Below are positions 39,426 to 48,771 of a stretch of DNA of 48,771 nt, one piece after another. The stretch's first letter is position 1. Each line of letters begins with the position of its first letter. The position numbers and the translations under genes were made by a program. Below the pieces are notes generated by a model, which did no database searches, had not been told where the DNA came from, and saw nothing but the letters and a program-made list of their open reading frames with translations. This DNA is from a virus, in the IMG/VR virus record IMGVR_UViG_3300017773_000015, positions 1-48,771 of that record. One strand, given 5' to 3'.

Positions 39426-41318
39426 TTAGTATTCTTCAGGGAACTTGCCAGTTTTATTGTAATACGCACGTTGAGCATACGTCATTGACTCAATCTTTCT
39501 TCTTCGTTCAGCATCATCTACAAAGAATTTTTTAATTGCTGCAGAGTTTTTCTGTTGTCTTGTAACTAGATTTGAATACTGTCTAATCTCTCTACCATAC
39601 GCTTCATCAATCATGCTATTGTTTAAACCTTCAGCTCTGTTAGCATTTGTTGGGTTTCTATTTATCCACAAATCAATTTGTTCTTGAGTTACAGGTTCAG
39701 CTTTCTTATCGCCTTTTGGCTGACCTTCTTCAACTGCGGCTTTAACTTCTTCAGCATACATATCATACGCTTTTCTTAAAGCTTCTTCATCTTTCATGCC
39801 TGAAAATACATTTCCGGGATTTTCAACAACTAATTTAACAGCCTGATGCACTTTATTTAAAGAGTCGTCAACGCCAATCATTCCAAAGTTTCCAGTTTCT
39901 TTTAGAATATCGTCAATTCTGCCTCTTCCTTCTACTGATTCGCTTTTATAAGCGTACAAAAAGTTTAAATCGTTTCCTCTTAAAAATCTATCAACAAGCT
40001 GTACAGGTTTTTGCATTCTATCGCCCATAACACCATTATGAATAGCGTGTAAAGTATGATAAGGGTTAGTGCTCCCAACGCTATCTAGCACTTTAGTTCC
40101 TGTATTTGCAGGGTCTATGCTGTTCATAATTAATTCACTAGCTATTACTTCTGAAGAAGGGGCAGTAAAACCTTGACTTTGTAGAGTTTGACTAGCTACG
40201 CCTGCATTAGAATAAAACATTTTATTTTTTTCTTCGCTAAAATTATTATACGCTTCTGTATTGGTTGTTTTTCCTTTATAATCGTTTTCGAAAACAGTCT
40301 TAACGTGTTCAGTTAGTTCATTTATTTGTTCAGGTTTTAAACTTTGAATAATGTGCTGACCTGAAGTTCTAATAGGATTTCTAGCGTCACTAGAAACTTT
40401 TGAAACTCTCATAGAATGTATTTTTTCTTGAGCCTGAACTTCGGGAGCACTAAATCGCATGTTTCCTGAACTGTCTGCTTTAACTGTACTAAAACTTTTA
40501 TTTCCATTTTCGTCATAGCTTGTAACAACAATCTGAAGTTCTTTTCCGTAAGGACCTTCTACTTGAACCGGCTCGCTGTATTCAGACATTTTTGTTCCTA
40601 AACCTTCTTGGGAAACTGCAAGATTGTTTTTTGTAACAAACTCAGCTAACGAAGAACTTCCAAGCTTGCTATAGGCTTCGTGAAAAGCATCTAGTTTATT
40701 AGCTTCGTTTTCAAATTGTTTTGATGTTAAAACAGCGTCATCATTTTCTAATATACCCGTAGCTTTACCTATAAAATTACCTACAAAACCTGAAATACTA
40801 GTAGGTTTTTGTCTTTTCATAGTTGATGTGTAGTTTTCAAGACCGCCTGTTTCTGTTAAAAATCCTTTAGTAGCTTCAAAAGTTTTTGCGTGATTCTTTT
40901 TTAACTCTTGCCCATAAGTAGAAGCTAGTATATTTTTATACCTGTCGTATGTAGCTGCATTAGATGTACTTTCACTATAATTAGCGCTCATCCATTCGTC
41001 AACCATTGGCTTAGCTTTTGCTGTCCAGTATGCGTCAGCGCCTCCTGCAAACTCAGTAGCTGCGGCATCTTCGCCACTAATTTTAGAAGCAAAATCATTA
41101 GCAGTTTTCATTTCTAACTTAGTTTTTAAATTATCTTCGTTAGTTAAAAATTCTTGCTGTCTTCTTTCAAGCAAATCATTAGTAGCCCCAATTAAAACTT
41201 TAGCTCCCAAAGCTTTCCAAGCTTCTTTTTTAGCTCGGCTTTTACCTTCTTTAGCTAATCTATCGTTTCTTTCACGAGTCTGCTGTAAAAGACTTGCACC
41301 TAGTTCTGATGACCTCAT
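39426..41318 (-). CDS. Virion protein, candidate ejection component (630 aa)
   Basis: This 630-residue, mostly helical protein starts with RERNDRLAKEGKSRAKKEAW, a basic amphipathic segment, then GAKVLIGATNDLLERRQQEF. The middle contains mixed beta segments (about 240-290, ELQIVVTSYDENGNKSFSTV). The C-terminus is basic (AERRRKIESMTYAQRAYYNK). It lies immediately before the 1772-aa gene, the place of T7 gp15. No enzyme motif is seen. The start overlaps the previous gene by ATGA. Confidence 0.65.
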   Translation of the reverse strand: MRSSELGASLLQQTRERNDRLAKEGKSRAKKEAWKALGAKVLIGATNDLLERRQQEFLTNEDNLKTKLEMKTANDFASKISGEDAAATEFAGGADAYWTAKAKPMVDEWMSANYSESTSNAATYDRYKNILASTYGQELKKNHAKTFEATKGFLTETGGLENYTSTMKRQKPTSISGFVGNFIGKATGILENDDAVLTSKQFENEANKLDAFHEAYSKLGSSSLAEFVTKNNLAVSQEGLGTKMSEYSEPVQVEGPYGKELQIVVTSYDENGNKSFSTVKADSSGNMRFSAPEVQAQEKIHSMRVSKVSSDARNPIRTSGQHIIQSLKPEQINELTEHVKTVFENDYKGKTTNTEAYNNFSEEKNKMFYSNAGVASQTLQSQGFTAPSSEVIASELIMNSIDPANTGTKVLDSVGSTNPYHTLHAIHNGVMGDRMQKPVQLVDRFLRGNDLNFLYAYKSESVEGRGRIDDILKETGNFGMIGVDDSLNKVHQAVKLVVENPGNVFSGMKDEEALRKAYDMYAEEVKAAVEEGQPKGDKKAEPVTQEQIDLWINRNPTNANRAEGLNNSMIDEAYGREIRQYSNLVTRQQKNSAAIKKFFVDDAERRRKIESMTYAQRAYYNKTGKFPEEY

Positions 41319-41932
41319 TGTATTTGTACCCCTTCTTCTTGTACAGGTGGTAAGGAAGGCTCTTCCATTGAAGGAGCGTCTACTTCTCCCTCAACAGGTC
41401 CTACTTCTTGACTTTCTAACAAACTTGGAAGACTTGGTAGACTACCCATGTCTTCTTTCATATCGTCACTTATAAAACCTGCAGGGATTCTATTTGCTTT
41501 TGCAGATTCTTTAAGTTTATTTAGTTTTTCTTCTTCGACTTGAACTCCAAACAACTCTTCATTCTCATCTTCATCGTCTTCGTTTGTAACTTTTATATCT
41601 AAATCAAGACGCTCAGCCAAAGCAATAATCATAAATGCAAGAGGCTCAGCCATCATCATCATTAAGTCTGGATTAAAAGCACCTTCTGAAAACTCTTTAA
41701 ACAAAATAACTTTAACGTAATCCATTACTGGAATACCTTCACTGACACCCTGCATTATTGTAGAATAGCGTCTATCTTCAGTAACATAATCCCACAAATA
41801 TTTTGAAGCTTCTTCTACAGTAGTGTATCTTGGAGCTTGTTCATACGGAGCAGGATTATTCGGGTCAGACGTTAAAGATTGTCCCGGAATTGGTCTTCCA
41901 AAGTTTGATTGTATTTGGTCTACTGTGTCCAT
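41315..41932 (-). CDS. Acidic virion-block protein (205 aa)
   Basis: This 205-residue protein is very acidic. The first half has a helical domain (EEASKYLWDYVTEDRRYSTI, then GVSEGIPVMDYVKVILFKEF, then EPLAFMIIALAERLDLDIKV). The second half is Glu/Pro-rich and probably disordered. I do not recognise a family. It is located between two candidate ejection genes, so it may be a chaperone or linker of those proteins. Confidence 0.62.
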   Translation of the reverse strand: MDTVDQIQSNFGRPIPGQSLTSDPNNPAPYEQAPRYTTVEEASKYLWDYVTEDRRYSTIMQGVSEGIPVMDYVKVILFKEFSEGAFNPDLMMMMAEPLAFMIIALAERLDLDIKVTNEDDEDENEELFGVQVEEEKLNKLKESAKANRIPAGFISDDMKEDMGSLPSLPSLLESQEVGPVEGEVDAPSMEEPSLPPVQEEGVQIQ

Positions 41933-41942
41933 TATTTATTCC

Positions 41943-43097
41943 CTATTGTGGTCTTGAAAATTGTAACATTTGTTGTTTATAAAAATCTTGTGCAGGATAA
42001 CCAAACGGATTTTGCATTCCATATCCTACAGGGTCTAACGCCATTTGATATGCTCTATCGTTAATAGCTTGAGATTGGTATTCGCCAACTGTTACTGGTT
42101 CGTAAGTTGCAGTATATCCTGTAGATAGTTGTTCTTCTTGCTCTGGAGTTAAGCCTAAAGCATCTTCTACTTTTTCAACAGTTTTTAATTTTAAAGTATC
42201 TTCTACTTCGTCTCCTATATACTCTGGAATTTTTTCTGGGGCTTTTGTAATAATTTCTTTTAGCTCTTTTCCAGTATTTGAAATGCCTTCACTAATAAAA
42301 TCACCTGCTTTTTCTAGTAGACTTTTTTCTGGAGCTTTAACTACTGCTTTAGGCAGTGTACCATCAGGTGTAGGATAAAACGGTTCATCAGTAACAGGAA
42401 ACCCAGTTTCTGCCGAAAACATCTTATCACTAATAGGCTTACCATCTGGACCTATAGTATCTATAATTGACGGAGTTTCTGTAGGTTTAAATTCATCAAA
42501 ACCTTTTATTTCCGCTGTTCCACTTATACCTTCTCCAGTTACTGCTGAGCCTTTGTCTAATATTGAAGCAGTAACAGCGTCTTTAGGTACAGCTGTTTTT
42601 CCAATTAGATTATCAAAATTTTCCATTACCTTTTTAGTATTTGCTTGAAACTCATCTTGAACATTATTCCAAGCAGTTTTAAATTTTTTATCTGTAATAT
42701 TAGGAAATATTTTTTTAATTCCCGGAATTTTGCTAAGAGTGGCTTGCCCCATTTCTGTTACAAAACTACTAACGCCATCAGTTACAGTTTTAAATGCCGA
42801 GTGTCCCATCTTGGCAAAGTTTACTCCGGCTTCAAGCATTTTACCTGCACCTTGAGCTATTTTGCCGCCTTTAGCTAAAGCACCTGTAATTCTAGTAAAC
42901 ATGCCCCCTGCCGTTTTAGACAAGGCTGCTCCAATTCCCGGCAATATAAAGGACATTGCAAGCTGACCCACAATACCTATCTTACCCATGAATTTGCCGA
43001 TACCTCTAAAGATTTTACTAATGCCCTTTCCAATTTTTTTGAAAACGCCTTTAAAACCTTTTTTTACTTTTTTCCAAACTTTACTAAAAAATCCCAT
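41943..43097 (-). CDS. Membrane-active candidate ejection protein (384 aa)
   Basis: This 384-residue protein begins with a striking Lys/Phe/Gly-rich amphipathic stretch, MGFFSKVWKKVKKGFKGVFK, then KIGKGISKIFRGIGKFMGKI and a hydrophobic Gly/Ala region (GQLAMSFILPGIGAALS, about 43-60). The rest is mixed, with a Pro/Glu-rich middle (about 210-320) and a Gln-rich end. A strongly basic amphipathic N-terminus is suited to membrane insertion, as for T7 gp14, which forms the outer-membrane channel. That match is by position and character, not by sequence identity. Confidence 0.68.
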   Translation of the reverse strand: MGFFSKVWKKVKKGFKGVFKKIGKGISKIFRGIGKFMGKIGIVGQLAMSFILPGIGAALSKTAGGMFTRITGALAKGGKIAQGAGKMLEAGVNFAKMGHSAFKTVTDGVSSFVTEMGQATLSKIPGIKKIFPNITDKKFKTAWNNVQDEFQANTKKVMENFDNLIGKTAVPKDAVTASILDKGSAVTGEGISGTAEIKGFDEFKPTETPSIIDTIGPDGKPISDKMFSAETGFPVTDEPFYPTPDGTLPKAVVKAPEKSLLEKAGDFISEGISNTGKELKEIITKAPEKIPEYIGDEVEDTLKLKTVEKVEDALGLTPEQEEQLSTGYTATYEPVTVGEYQSQAINDRAYQMALDPVGYGMQNPFGYPAQDFYKQQMLQFSRPQ

Positions 43098-43107
43098 TAT
43101 TAATCAC

Positions 43108-46100
43108 CTAGTCGTCAAAATTTAAAATTGATAATAAACTGTCTTTAAACGTGCTATCTTTTATAGCTTGTTCATTACTTAATGCAGTTGCATATAGTTG
43201 AGCATTGCGTTGTTCTTGGTTTTCATACGCTTGTCTAATATATGCAGCTTCATCACGTAACTGTTGCCATAGCTGTGTTTGTTCCTGTGCTGTTAAGTTA
43301 AACGCAATCTGAGCATTTTGCTGATTAGCAGCATTCTGAGCTGCAGTGTTAGCAGTATTTGATTGCCGTCTCCACTGAATGTTAGATTGTTCTACAGCTT
43401 GTGCATTTGCAGCATTCCATTGGTCACGAGCTAAATCTTGTTGCTCGTTAAACTTTTGCATATCTGCATCTAGCTGTGCTGTCAACGAAGCAGCTTGAAT
43501 ATAGTTACCTGATTCAATAGCTGCTCTACGATTCTTTTCAGTAGCGTTAAACTGATTTCTAGCTGCCGTAGCGCTTACATTATACTGTTCAATCTGAACA
43601 CCTAAGCTAGCCATAAACTGGTCAGCTTGTTGCTGATTAGCAGCGCCAAACTGAGCTGCTGCATTTTCTGAAGCTAAATTACTTAACAGTGTTTGTTGTT
43701 CCATTTGAGCATTAATTACAGCCATTTGTTGCCGATTAGCTAAGTTGCTCATGTCCATTTTTAAGAAGTTCTGAGCGTTAGTAATTGCAACTTTAGTCGC
43801 TTGGTCTGCAGTTGCTATCTCTATATTAGCCATAATCGTAGCATTTTGAATAGCTGCCTGTTGGTCTGCATCAAACTCTTTAAGTGTCATTGTCTGCATA
43901 AACTGACTGTTAGCCAACGAAGCTTGTTGGTTAAAGTCAAACTGCTTCATATCTAAGTTTGCATTTATCTGTGCATTAAACATTGCAGCTTGTTGAGAGT
44001 TAGATAGCTCTTGCAGTCCCATTTGTTGTGCAAGCTGTGCATTACCTTGAGCTACGGCTATTTCTTTTTCATAGCGTTGAAGCTCTGCAGTATTTTCTGC
44101 AGTCATCTTAGCTGAATCAAACTGATTAGTGTATGTTAAGTTAGCTAAAGCTACACGCTCTTCTGTGCTAAGTCTAGCCATGTCCGCATTTAGTTTTAGC
44201 TGCTCATTGCTTGAAAGAAGCTGTGAAGCTATAGTTAATTTTTGCAACTCAAAACGATTAGCTTCTGTAAAGTTTGCAGCATCTGCCGCAGCCTTTTCAG
44301 TTAAGTTAGCAACAGTGATTTGTTGTTCGTTGCTAAGATTAGCCATTTCCATTTGTTGTGCAAACGTAACATTAGTTTTCTTAAAGTCAATCAAAGCATT
44401 TAGATTTGCTAATCGTACTCTGTTTTCTTCTGACATGTTTGCACGGTTAGTTGCATTTAACTCGGTCAACTCAGTCAGCTCTAACTTTAATTCTGCGTCT
44501 AAATTAATTTCTGCAATGCGTTGGTCTAGCTCTGCTTGTCTAATGTTTCGAGCTACTTTGTTTTTCAGCTCATCTAATCTAAACTGATTATCAGCTGTAA
44601 AATTAGCAGAATCTGTAGCAGCTTTATCTTGCAACATTGCTAGTTCAACTTGTTGCTCATTAGTTAGATTAGCCATGTCCATCTGCTGTGCTAGCGTAGC
44701 ATTTGTTTTACGCAAGTCTACAAGAGTTTGTAAGTTTACTAAACGCTCTTGGTTTTCTACAGTCATTGTATCTTTAGCTGCATCGTTTTGCTGAGACAAG
44801 TTCTGTAGCTCTAATGAAAGACTAGCATTAAGATTTGCTTTTTCAATATCTTGGTCTAGCTCGGCTTGACGCACTAACGTAGTTATCTGAGCATCGTAAG
44901 TTTTAAGTCTTGCAGCTTGTTCGGAATTTAGATTGTTTACTGAAGCATCATTCAAAGCTTTTAAGTTTTCATAATCTCTACGAGAGTTTTCACTAAACTG
45001 AGCTAAAGCTGCTTGTTGAGCTAGTTGTGCATCAGCAGCTGCTTTAGATTGAGCATTTTGCGTGTTTTGCATTGCTGTTTGCTGTTGCTGCTCTGAAGTA
45101 ACTATAGCTGCTTGTTGGTCGAACGTAGATTGTTTCACAGCAATTTCTTGAGCCATACGTGCAGTTTCAGAAGCTGCAAGCTGTCTATTTGCTAAGTTAC
45201 CTAATCTAACTTGCATTACATTATTAGCTTGAGCTATTTCAGCATTTTGCTCGTTTGTTAAATTTAAGTTTGCTCTATTTTGTAGCGCTGTAGCGTTGCC
45301 TTGTGCAATCGGTAAAGCACTCTGAATAATAGCATTAAACATAGCATCTCTACCTACAGTAGAAGCTGACAAACCTCTTCGTGCCATTACACCGTCTAAA
45401 GCTGCAATAGTTGGTCTAGCCCACGCAGGAATATTATCAGTTTCAATACCTGCAAGAAGCAGTTCCATTTGCGCTGATACTAGTGCCTCTGTTGGAAGCG
45501 CTGCAATTTTAGCAGCTACTGTTGGGTCAGGGTCAGTATCTAACTGAGCTTCAACACTTGCAGGGTCTTGAGCAATTGCAGCTGCCGTAGTTTCTGGCAT
45601 ATCTGCTACAACTTCTAGCATTTCAGAAGCGTTTACTTCCCTATCTTCTGAAGTTACCGCTTGCATTTGTGCAGCTTCAAATGTAGGCACACCGCCAATT
45701 TCAGCTGCAGAGCCTTGAGGAGCAGTACCTGTAATAGCTTCACGACCTTCTAAATCTGTAGCAATATCAGCATCTGAAATTACTGTAGCTTCTCCTGTAG
45801 CTGCTTCAGCTGTTTGAGCTGTACGAGTAGCTGCCTTTTCAAATGAAGGAACGTCTTCAATATTTGTAGTCAGCGCAGAAACACTTGTAGCAGTTCCAGT
45901 TTCTGCCGTAGCTGCTGTAGCTATAGGAGCTTCTCCACTTAACTGAGCTGCTGTGCCTGTAGCTGCCGTAGCTGACTGAGCTGTTCGTTGTTTAGTTGCG
46001 TTAAACTCAGGCAAGTTTTCAATGTTTACACCTCTTTCTTGTGCAATCATTGTTAGCTGAGTAATATCATCTGTACTTAAAGTAGTAGCAGAATAAGCAG

Positions 46101-48771
46101 CAGATACTTCAGGTCCTTCAACTTCAGCAATTTTTTGAGCGCCTGCGTTTTCTAAAAATTCAACTCTTTTATCTACAGCCTCTCGATATGCCTTAAATGA
46201 TGGTACAGCCTCTAAATTTTTAAGAGCTTCTGCTTTAGCTTCGTCAGTTTCTGCATCCACATAAGCTTGAGAAGCATTTTTATATGCATCATCTTCTTTC
46301 ATTTTAGCATCAGCAGCTTGAGTTGCAGCATCTAAGTCTTTAAACTCATCACTGTTTTTAGCTCGTCTGTATGCTGTAGCTGCTATAGCTAAAGAGTTTT
46401 CAGATAAAGTCCCAGTTGCAGCAGTAGCTTGAGCAGAATCAACAGTAGCTTGGTCACGAGTTGCAGCAGTTATTTCAGGTGCAGTTATATCCGTAGTCCC
46501 TGCCGCTTGCACAGTTCCGTCAAATGTAGCGGCTGTCCCTGTAGTTGCTTCTTCAGCTGTTTTAGCTGTAAACGAAGAACCTGTTACAGGAGTTTCAGGA
46601 CCACCAACATCTGTAGGTGCGTCTTGCTGTGCAGTAGTTCCCATGTCTCCTGCCCCTACAGTTTGAGCCGAGCGTCCTGTTGCACCGCCTAACTCTTGAA
46701 CTTGACCAGAGCTTGTTATAGTTTGCGAAGCTGCGTCTGTTTGTATTTGAGACGGAGTTGCTACTTTAACGTCAGGTGCATCGGGAGTTCCTATGTTTAT
46801 TTTAAGCGGTTGACCAGAAGAATTTCTTTCAATCACTGTTGCATTTGTTGGGTCTGCCATATTATTATCTGAGCCTCCTGAGCCTACTGAAAGTAAATAC
46901 AAGCTTTCAGCATTTTCGTGTAATTTATCTTCTATTAAAAAGATTTCATATTTACCTTTTTCTATATTATAATTTTTTAATTCTTCTGCAGTAGCATTAT
47001 CGGGAAGAACTGGTTCAAAAACTTCAACTGGTGGTGTAGGATAGTCTGAGTAATTAAAATTCTCATACTTATCATACACTGCGTCTAATCTATTAACTAA
47101 AGAGTTCCAAGCATCTACGTCATCATTATATCTTTGAATTTTAGCTTTGTTTTGTTTTGACTGAGCACTTGGACCTAAAGTTATAATATTGTAAGTATCT
47201 CTATCTGGCTCTGAACCTAAGAATGAATAATCTCTATTGTCTTTTAGTGGGACACTTTCTGTAAAGTTAGCTAAAGCTTGTTGTAGTTCTTCCTCAGTCA
47301 TTGCAATATCGTCTGCAGGAATTTCATCTTCATCTCTTTCTGGAGTATCTGTTACAGGCGTATCGTCTACAACAGTCGTGTCATCTACTACAGGCGTATC
47401 GTCTACAACAGTCGTGTCATCTACTACAGGCGTATCGTCTACAACAGTCGTGTCATCTACTACAGGCGTATCGTCCACTACAGTCGTGTCATCTACTACA
47501 GGCGTATCGTCCACTACAGTCGTGTCATCTACTACAGGCGTATCGTCCACTACAGGCGTGTCATCTACTACAGGGTCAGTGTTTCCTGCGTCATACCAAG
47601 CATTTAAAAGAGCAGCGTATTGATTGCTTAATAAATTACCTTTAACAGGTTTGTCACTTCCTAACGAAACTTGAGCGCTTGCCCAACTTGCTACATCGCT
47701 ATTATACTTTTCATTAGAAACACCTTGATAGTCATAACCACTAGGTGGATTCTGACCTTGTGTAAATGTTAAATTACCATAATCAGGTCCAGTATTTACA
47801 ACCTCATCTGCATCGTCTTCTTGAGAATCTAAAAGACTAGAATCATCTGCAGGCTCTTCTACAACTACTGGCGCTGTAATAGCTGCTTGATAAGCTGCAG
47901 CAACCTCTCCTCTTTTTTCTTCTGGATATAGAGAATAATCAGGAACAGGGCTATCTTTTGTAAATGTAGGCATTACAAAATCTTCTAAGCTAGGACCTTC
48001 CTGAACCGGCATAGTTTTTCTTAAATATTCTTCCTGAGCAATATTGTATATGTCCATAAGCTGACCATACACAGCTATTTCAGCTTGTCGTTTTTCTTTT
48101 GCAAAACGAGTAGCGTAAAAATCATCGTTAATCCAATCTTCTTCATTCATAAATGCAGGGTCTAAAAGCGGAGGACCGGGGTCTGCAGGCATTAAAGGAG
48201 CATCAGGACTATCATTATTAAATACACTATTTTTTTGATTATAAGCAGCTGTTAAATCTTCTTTTAAATCCGCAGCTAAATTAATATATTTATCATTGCC
48301 AGTGCTGCCTCCTCCCAAAGGTTCAGGAGTAATTCCATCAATATAGCTATAATCTGGTGCGCTGTCAACAGTCACTTCGGGCACAGGAGTATTCCATTGC
48401 GGATGATACATTGCAACATAAGGAGCACTAGAACCTAAGTTCATGCTTCCAAAACTCCAATTACTCAGGTCGGGCATTATTTCATTTCCTGCACCTACCC
48501 AATTTTCTAAAACTATTTGAGTATCATATCCTGCTTCTTGATAAGCAGGAAAATCTACTTCGTTTAAAAGCATTCCTGTTGGAAAACTAATAGGAAGAGA
48601 ACCGTCTCCACCTGCATTTTTAATAACATAACCATTTTCATAGCTTTCACCTATTTCAGGCAAAGCAGGTTCTGAAGGTTCTAAAAGACTAGTGTCATCT
48701 ACAACAGTTTCGCCAGTATCTACTGGGTCTACTGGAACTTCTGGGTCTACTGGGTCTACTGGGTCTACTGG
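43108..48771 (-). CDS. Giant virion-associated protein, C-terminal part (residues about 1240-3085)
   Basis: This is the continuation of the gene starting at 3717, reached across the circular join (48648 is followed by base 1 upstream). A TTG at 48663 is not the true start. The part from 1240 to about 1600 is acidic and Pro-rich. Residues about 1600-1671 are PVVDDT-type repeats. About 1830-2270 is an Ala/Thr/Gly-rich section with repeated TA-x-x-ATG-x-A motifs. From about 2400 to the end it is a long Gln/Asn/Ala-rich coiled coil with a 110-residue tandem duplication. The last residues are KDSTFKDSLLSILNFDD. The long coiled coil suggests a fibrous or internal virion protein; the role is unknown. 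Confidence 0.88.
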   Translation of the reverse strand, partial: PVDPVDPVDPEVPVDPVDTGETVVDDTSLLEPSEPALPEIGESYENGYVIKNAGGDGSLPISFPTGMLLNEVDFPAYQEAGYDTQIVLENWVGAGNEIMPDLSNWSFGSMNLGSSAPYVAMYHPQWNTPVPEVTVDSAPDYSYIDGITPEPLGGGSTGNDKYINLAADLKEDLTAAYNQKNSVFNNDSPDAPLMPADPGPPLLDPAFMNEEDWINDDFYATRFAKEKRQAEIAVYGQLMDIYNIAQEEYLRKTMPVQEGPSLEDFVMPTFTKDSPVPDYSLYPEEKRGEVAAAYQAAITAPVVVEEPADDSSLLDSQEDDADEVVNTGPDYGNLTFTQGQNPPSGYDYQGVSNEKYNSDVASWASAQVSLGSDKPVKGNLLSNQYAALLNAWYDAGNTDPVVDDTPVVDDTPVVDDTTVVDDTPVVDDTTVVDDTPVVDDTTVVDDTPVVDDTTVVDDTPVVDDTTVVDDTPVTDTPERDEDEIPADDIAMTEEELQQALANFTESVPLKDNRDYSFLGSEPDRDTYNIITLGPSAQSKQNKAKIQRYNDDVDAWNSLVNRLDAVYDKYENFNYSDYPTPPVEVFEPVLPDNATAEELKNYNIEKGKYEIFLIEDKLHENAESLYLLSVGSGGSDNNMADPTNATVIERNSSGQPLKINIGTPDAPDVKVATPSQIQTDAASQTITSSGQVQELGGATGRSAQTVGAGDMGTTAQQDAPTDVGGPETPVTGSSFTAKTAEEATTGTAATFDGTVQAAGTTDITAPEITAATRDQATVDSAQATAATGTLSENSLAIAATAYRRAKNSDEFKDLDAATQAADAKMKEDDAYKNASQAYVDAETDEAKAEALKNLEAVPSFKAYREAVDKRVEFLENAGAQKIAEVEGPEVSAAYSATTLSTDDITQLTMIAQERGVNIENLPEFNATKQRTAQSATAATGTAAQLSGEAPIATAATAETGTATSVSALTTNIEDVPSFEKAATRTAQTAEAATGEATVISDADIATDLEGREAITGTAPQGSAAEIGGVPTFEAAQMQAVTSEDREVNASEMLEVVADMPETTAAAIAQDPASVEAQLDTDPDPTVAAKIAALPTEALVSAQMELLLAGIETDNIPAWARPTIAALDGVMARRGLSASTVGRDAMFNAIIQSALPIAQGNATALQNRANLNLTNEQNAEIAQANNVMQVRLGNLANRQLAASETARMAQEIAVKQSTFDQQAAIVTSEQQQQTAMQNTQNAQSKAAADAQLAQQAALAQFSENSRRDYENLKALNDASVNNLNSEQAARLKTYDAQITTLVRQAELDQDIEKANLNASLSLELQNLSQQNDAAKDTMTVENQERLVNLQTLVDLRKTNATLAQQMDMANLTNEQQVELAMLQDKAATDSANFTADNQFRLDELKNKVARNIRQAELDQRIAEINLDAELKLELTELTELNATNRANMSEENRVRLANLNALIDFKKTNVTFAQQMEMANLSNEQQITVANLTEKAAADAANFTEANRFELQKLTIASQLLSSNEQLKLNADMARLSTEERVALANLTYTNQFDSAKMTAENTAELQRYEKEIAVAQGNAQLAQQMGLQELSNSQQAAMFNAQINANLDMKQFDFNQQASLANSQFMQTMTLKEFDADQQAAIQNATIMANIEIATADQATKVAITNAQNFLKMDMSNLANRQQMAVINAQMEQQTLLSNLASENAAAQFGAANQQQADQFMASLGVQIEQYNVSATAARNQFNATEKNRRAAIESGNYIQAASLTAQLDADMQKFNEQQDLARDQWNAANAQAVEQSNIQWRRQSNTANTAAQNAANQQNAQIAFNLTAQEQTQLWQQLRDEAAYIRQAYENQEQRNAQLYATALSNEQAIKDSTFKDSLLSILNFDD
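44221..44880 (-). repeat. 110-residue tandem duplication in the coiled coil
   Basis: Two adjacent 330-bp segments (44551-44880 and 44221-44550) code related sequence. Each starts with RQAELDQ and contains a TL/TF-AQQM(D/E)MANL(T/S)NEQQ block. DNA identity is only partial, so the duplication is old and kept at protein level. Confidence 0.75.
47354..47569 (-). repeat. Six 36-bp tandem repeats coding PVVDDTTVVDDT
   Basis: Six exact-length units follow one another at 36-bp spacing. The upstream three (plus-strand order) use cgtctacaac and the next ones cgtccactac at the same place. Each codes 12 residues of alternating hydrophobic pair and Asp-Asp-Thr. There are no spacers and the frame stays open, so this is not a CRISPR array. 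Confidence 0.9.
48649..48771. repeat. Right copy of the 123-bp terminal overlap
   Basis: This is identical to bases 1-123 and should be removed once when the genome is circularised, leaving 48,648 bp. The join is in frame within the giant gene. Confidence 0.93.

Noticed and set aside
47354-47569. CRISPR-like array of 36-bp repeats
   Set aside because: There are no spacers between the units, and the repeats are an open coding frame.
47237-47645. Plus-strand Ser/Thr/Val-rich and Leu/Gln-rich ORFs
   Set aside because: They are readings of the 36-bp repeat in other frames, opposite the giant gene.
48340-48368. Promoter-like TTGACA-17-TATATT on the minus strand
   Set aside because: It lies inside the giant gene, lacks the extension shared by the other promoters, and one such match is expected by chance in this much AT-rich sequence.

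Overview
The window is one complete genome of a lytic, T7-like podovirus, written as a circle that was opened inside a gene. Bases 48649-48771 repeat bases 1-123 exactly, so the unit length is 48,648 bp. The gene set is a marine-type podovirus set: large and small terminase, portal, scaffold, capsid, two tail-tube proteins, a fibre with an S74 chaperone, T7-type primase-helicase, T7-type DNA polymerase, endonuclease I, DUF3310 protein, a B12-dependent ribonucleotide reductase, a DUF932 protein and small Lys-rich proteins seen in cyanophages and pelagiphages. I see no integrase, repressor, tRNA, CRISPR array or phage RNA polymerase. The host cannot be read from the sequence; a marine proteobacterium is the likely guess, by inference from gene content.

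Layout. Everything is organised around one divergent control region (15954-16713). Leftward on the minus strand runs one very long late unit: a 20-codon peptide, TerS, a small HTH-like protein, TerL, portal, an overprinted small gene, an acidic structural protein, scaffold, capsid, a terminator-like hairpin, tail tubes, fibre, a holin-like protein, and a 3085-codon giant gene that crosses the window join. It then continues from the right edge: three candidate ejection proteins, a 1772-aa polyvalent protein, an M15 endolysin, two secreted proteins, a TM/coiled-coil protein, a 3-TM-type holin, and a tail of small basic proteins ending at 29936. Rightward on the plus strand (16714-29946) run the early and replication genes: small unknown proteins, DUF932, MazG-like, SSB, primase-helicase, DNA polymerase, two PD-(D/E)XK nucleases, endonuclease I, DUF3310, small membrane proteins and the reductase. 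The two units converge and overlap by 11 bp at 29936-29946.

Control. Because no phage RNA polymerase is present, transcription should use the host enzyme. Two consensus sigma70 promoters with 17-bp spacers lie back to back (minus 16034-16062, plus 16100-16128). Others lie before the SSB gene (20691-20719) and inside the exonuclease gene (25882-25910). The plus promoter feeds a leader of about 580 nt that is crowded with short-loop hairpins of unrelated sequence. It ends in a 27-bp perfect stem whose right arm contains the Shine-Dalgarno of the first early gene. Hairpins continue through that gene to about 17178, and another long stem sits just before the gene at 17709. This structured early RNA is the most unusual signal in the window.

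Other notable points are the giant gene with calcium-loop motifs and several repeat families, a 176-nt overprint at the portal 3' end, a signal peptide encoded across the end of another secreted-protein gene, and a TerL that can only start at TTG. Family names are from recognition of motifs by eye; no search was run.
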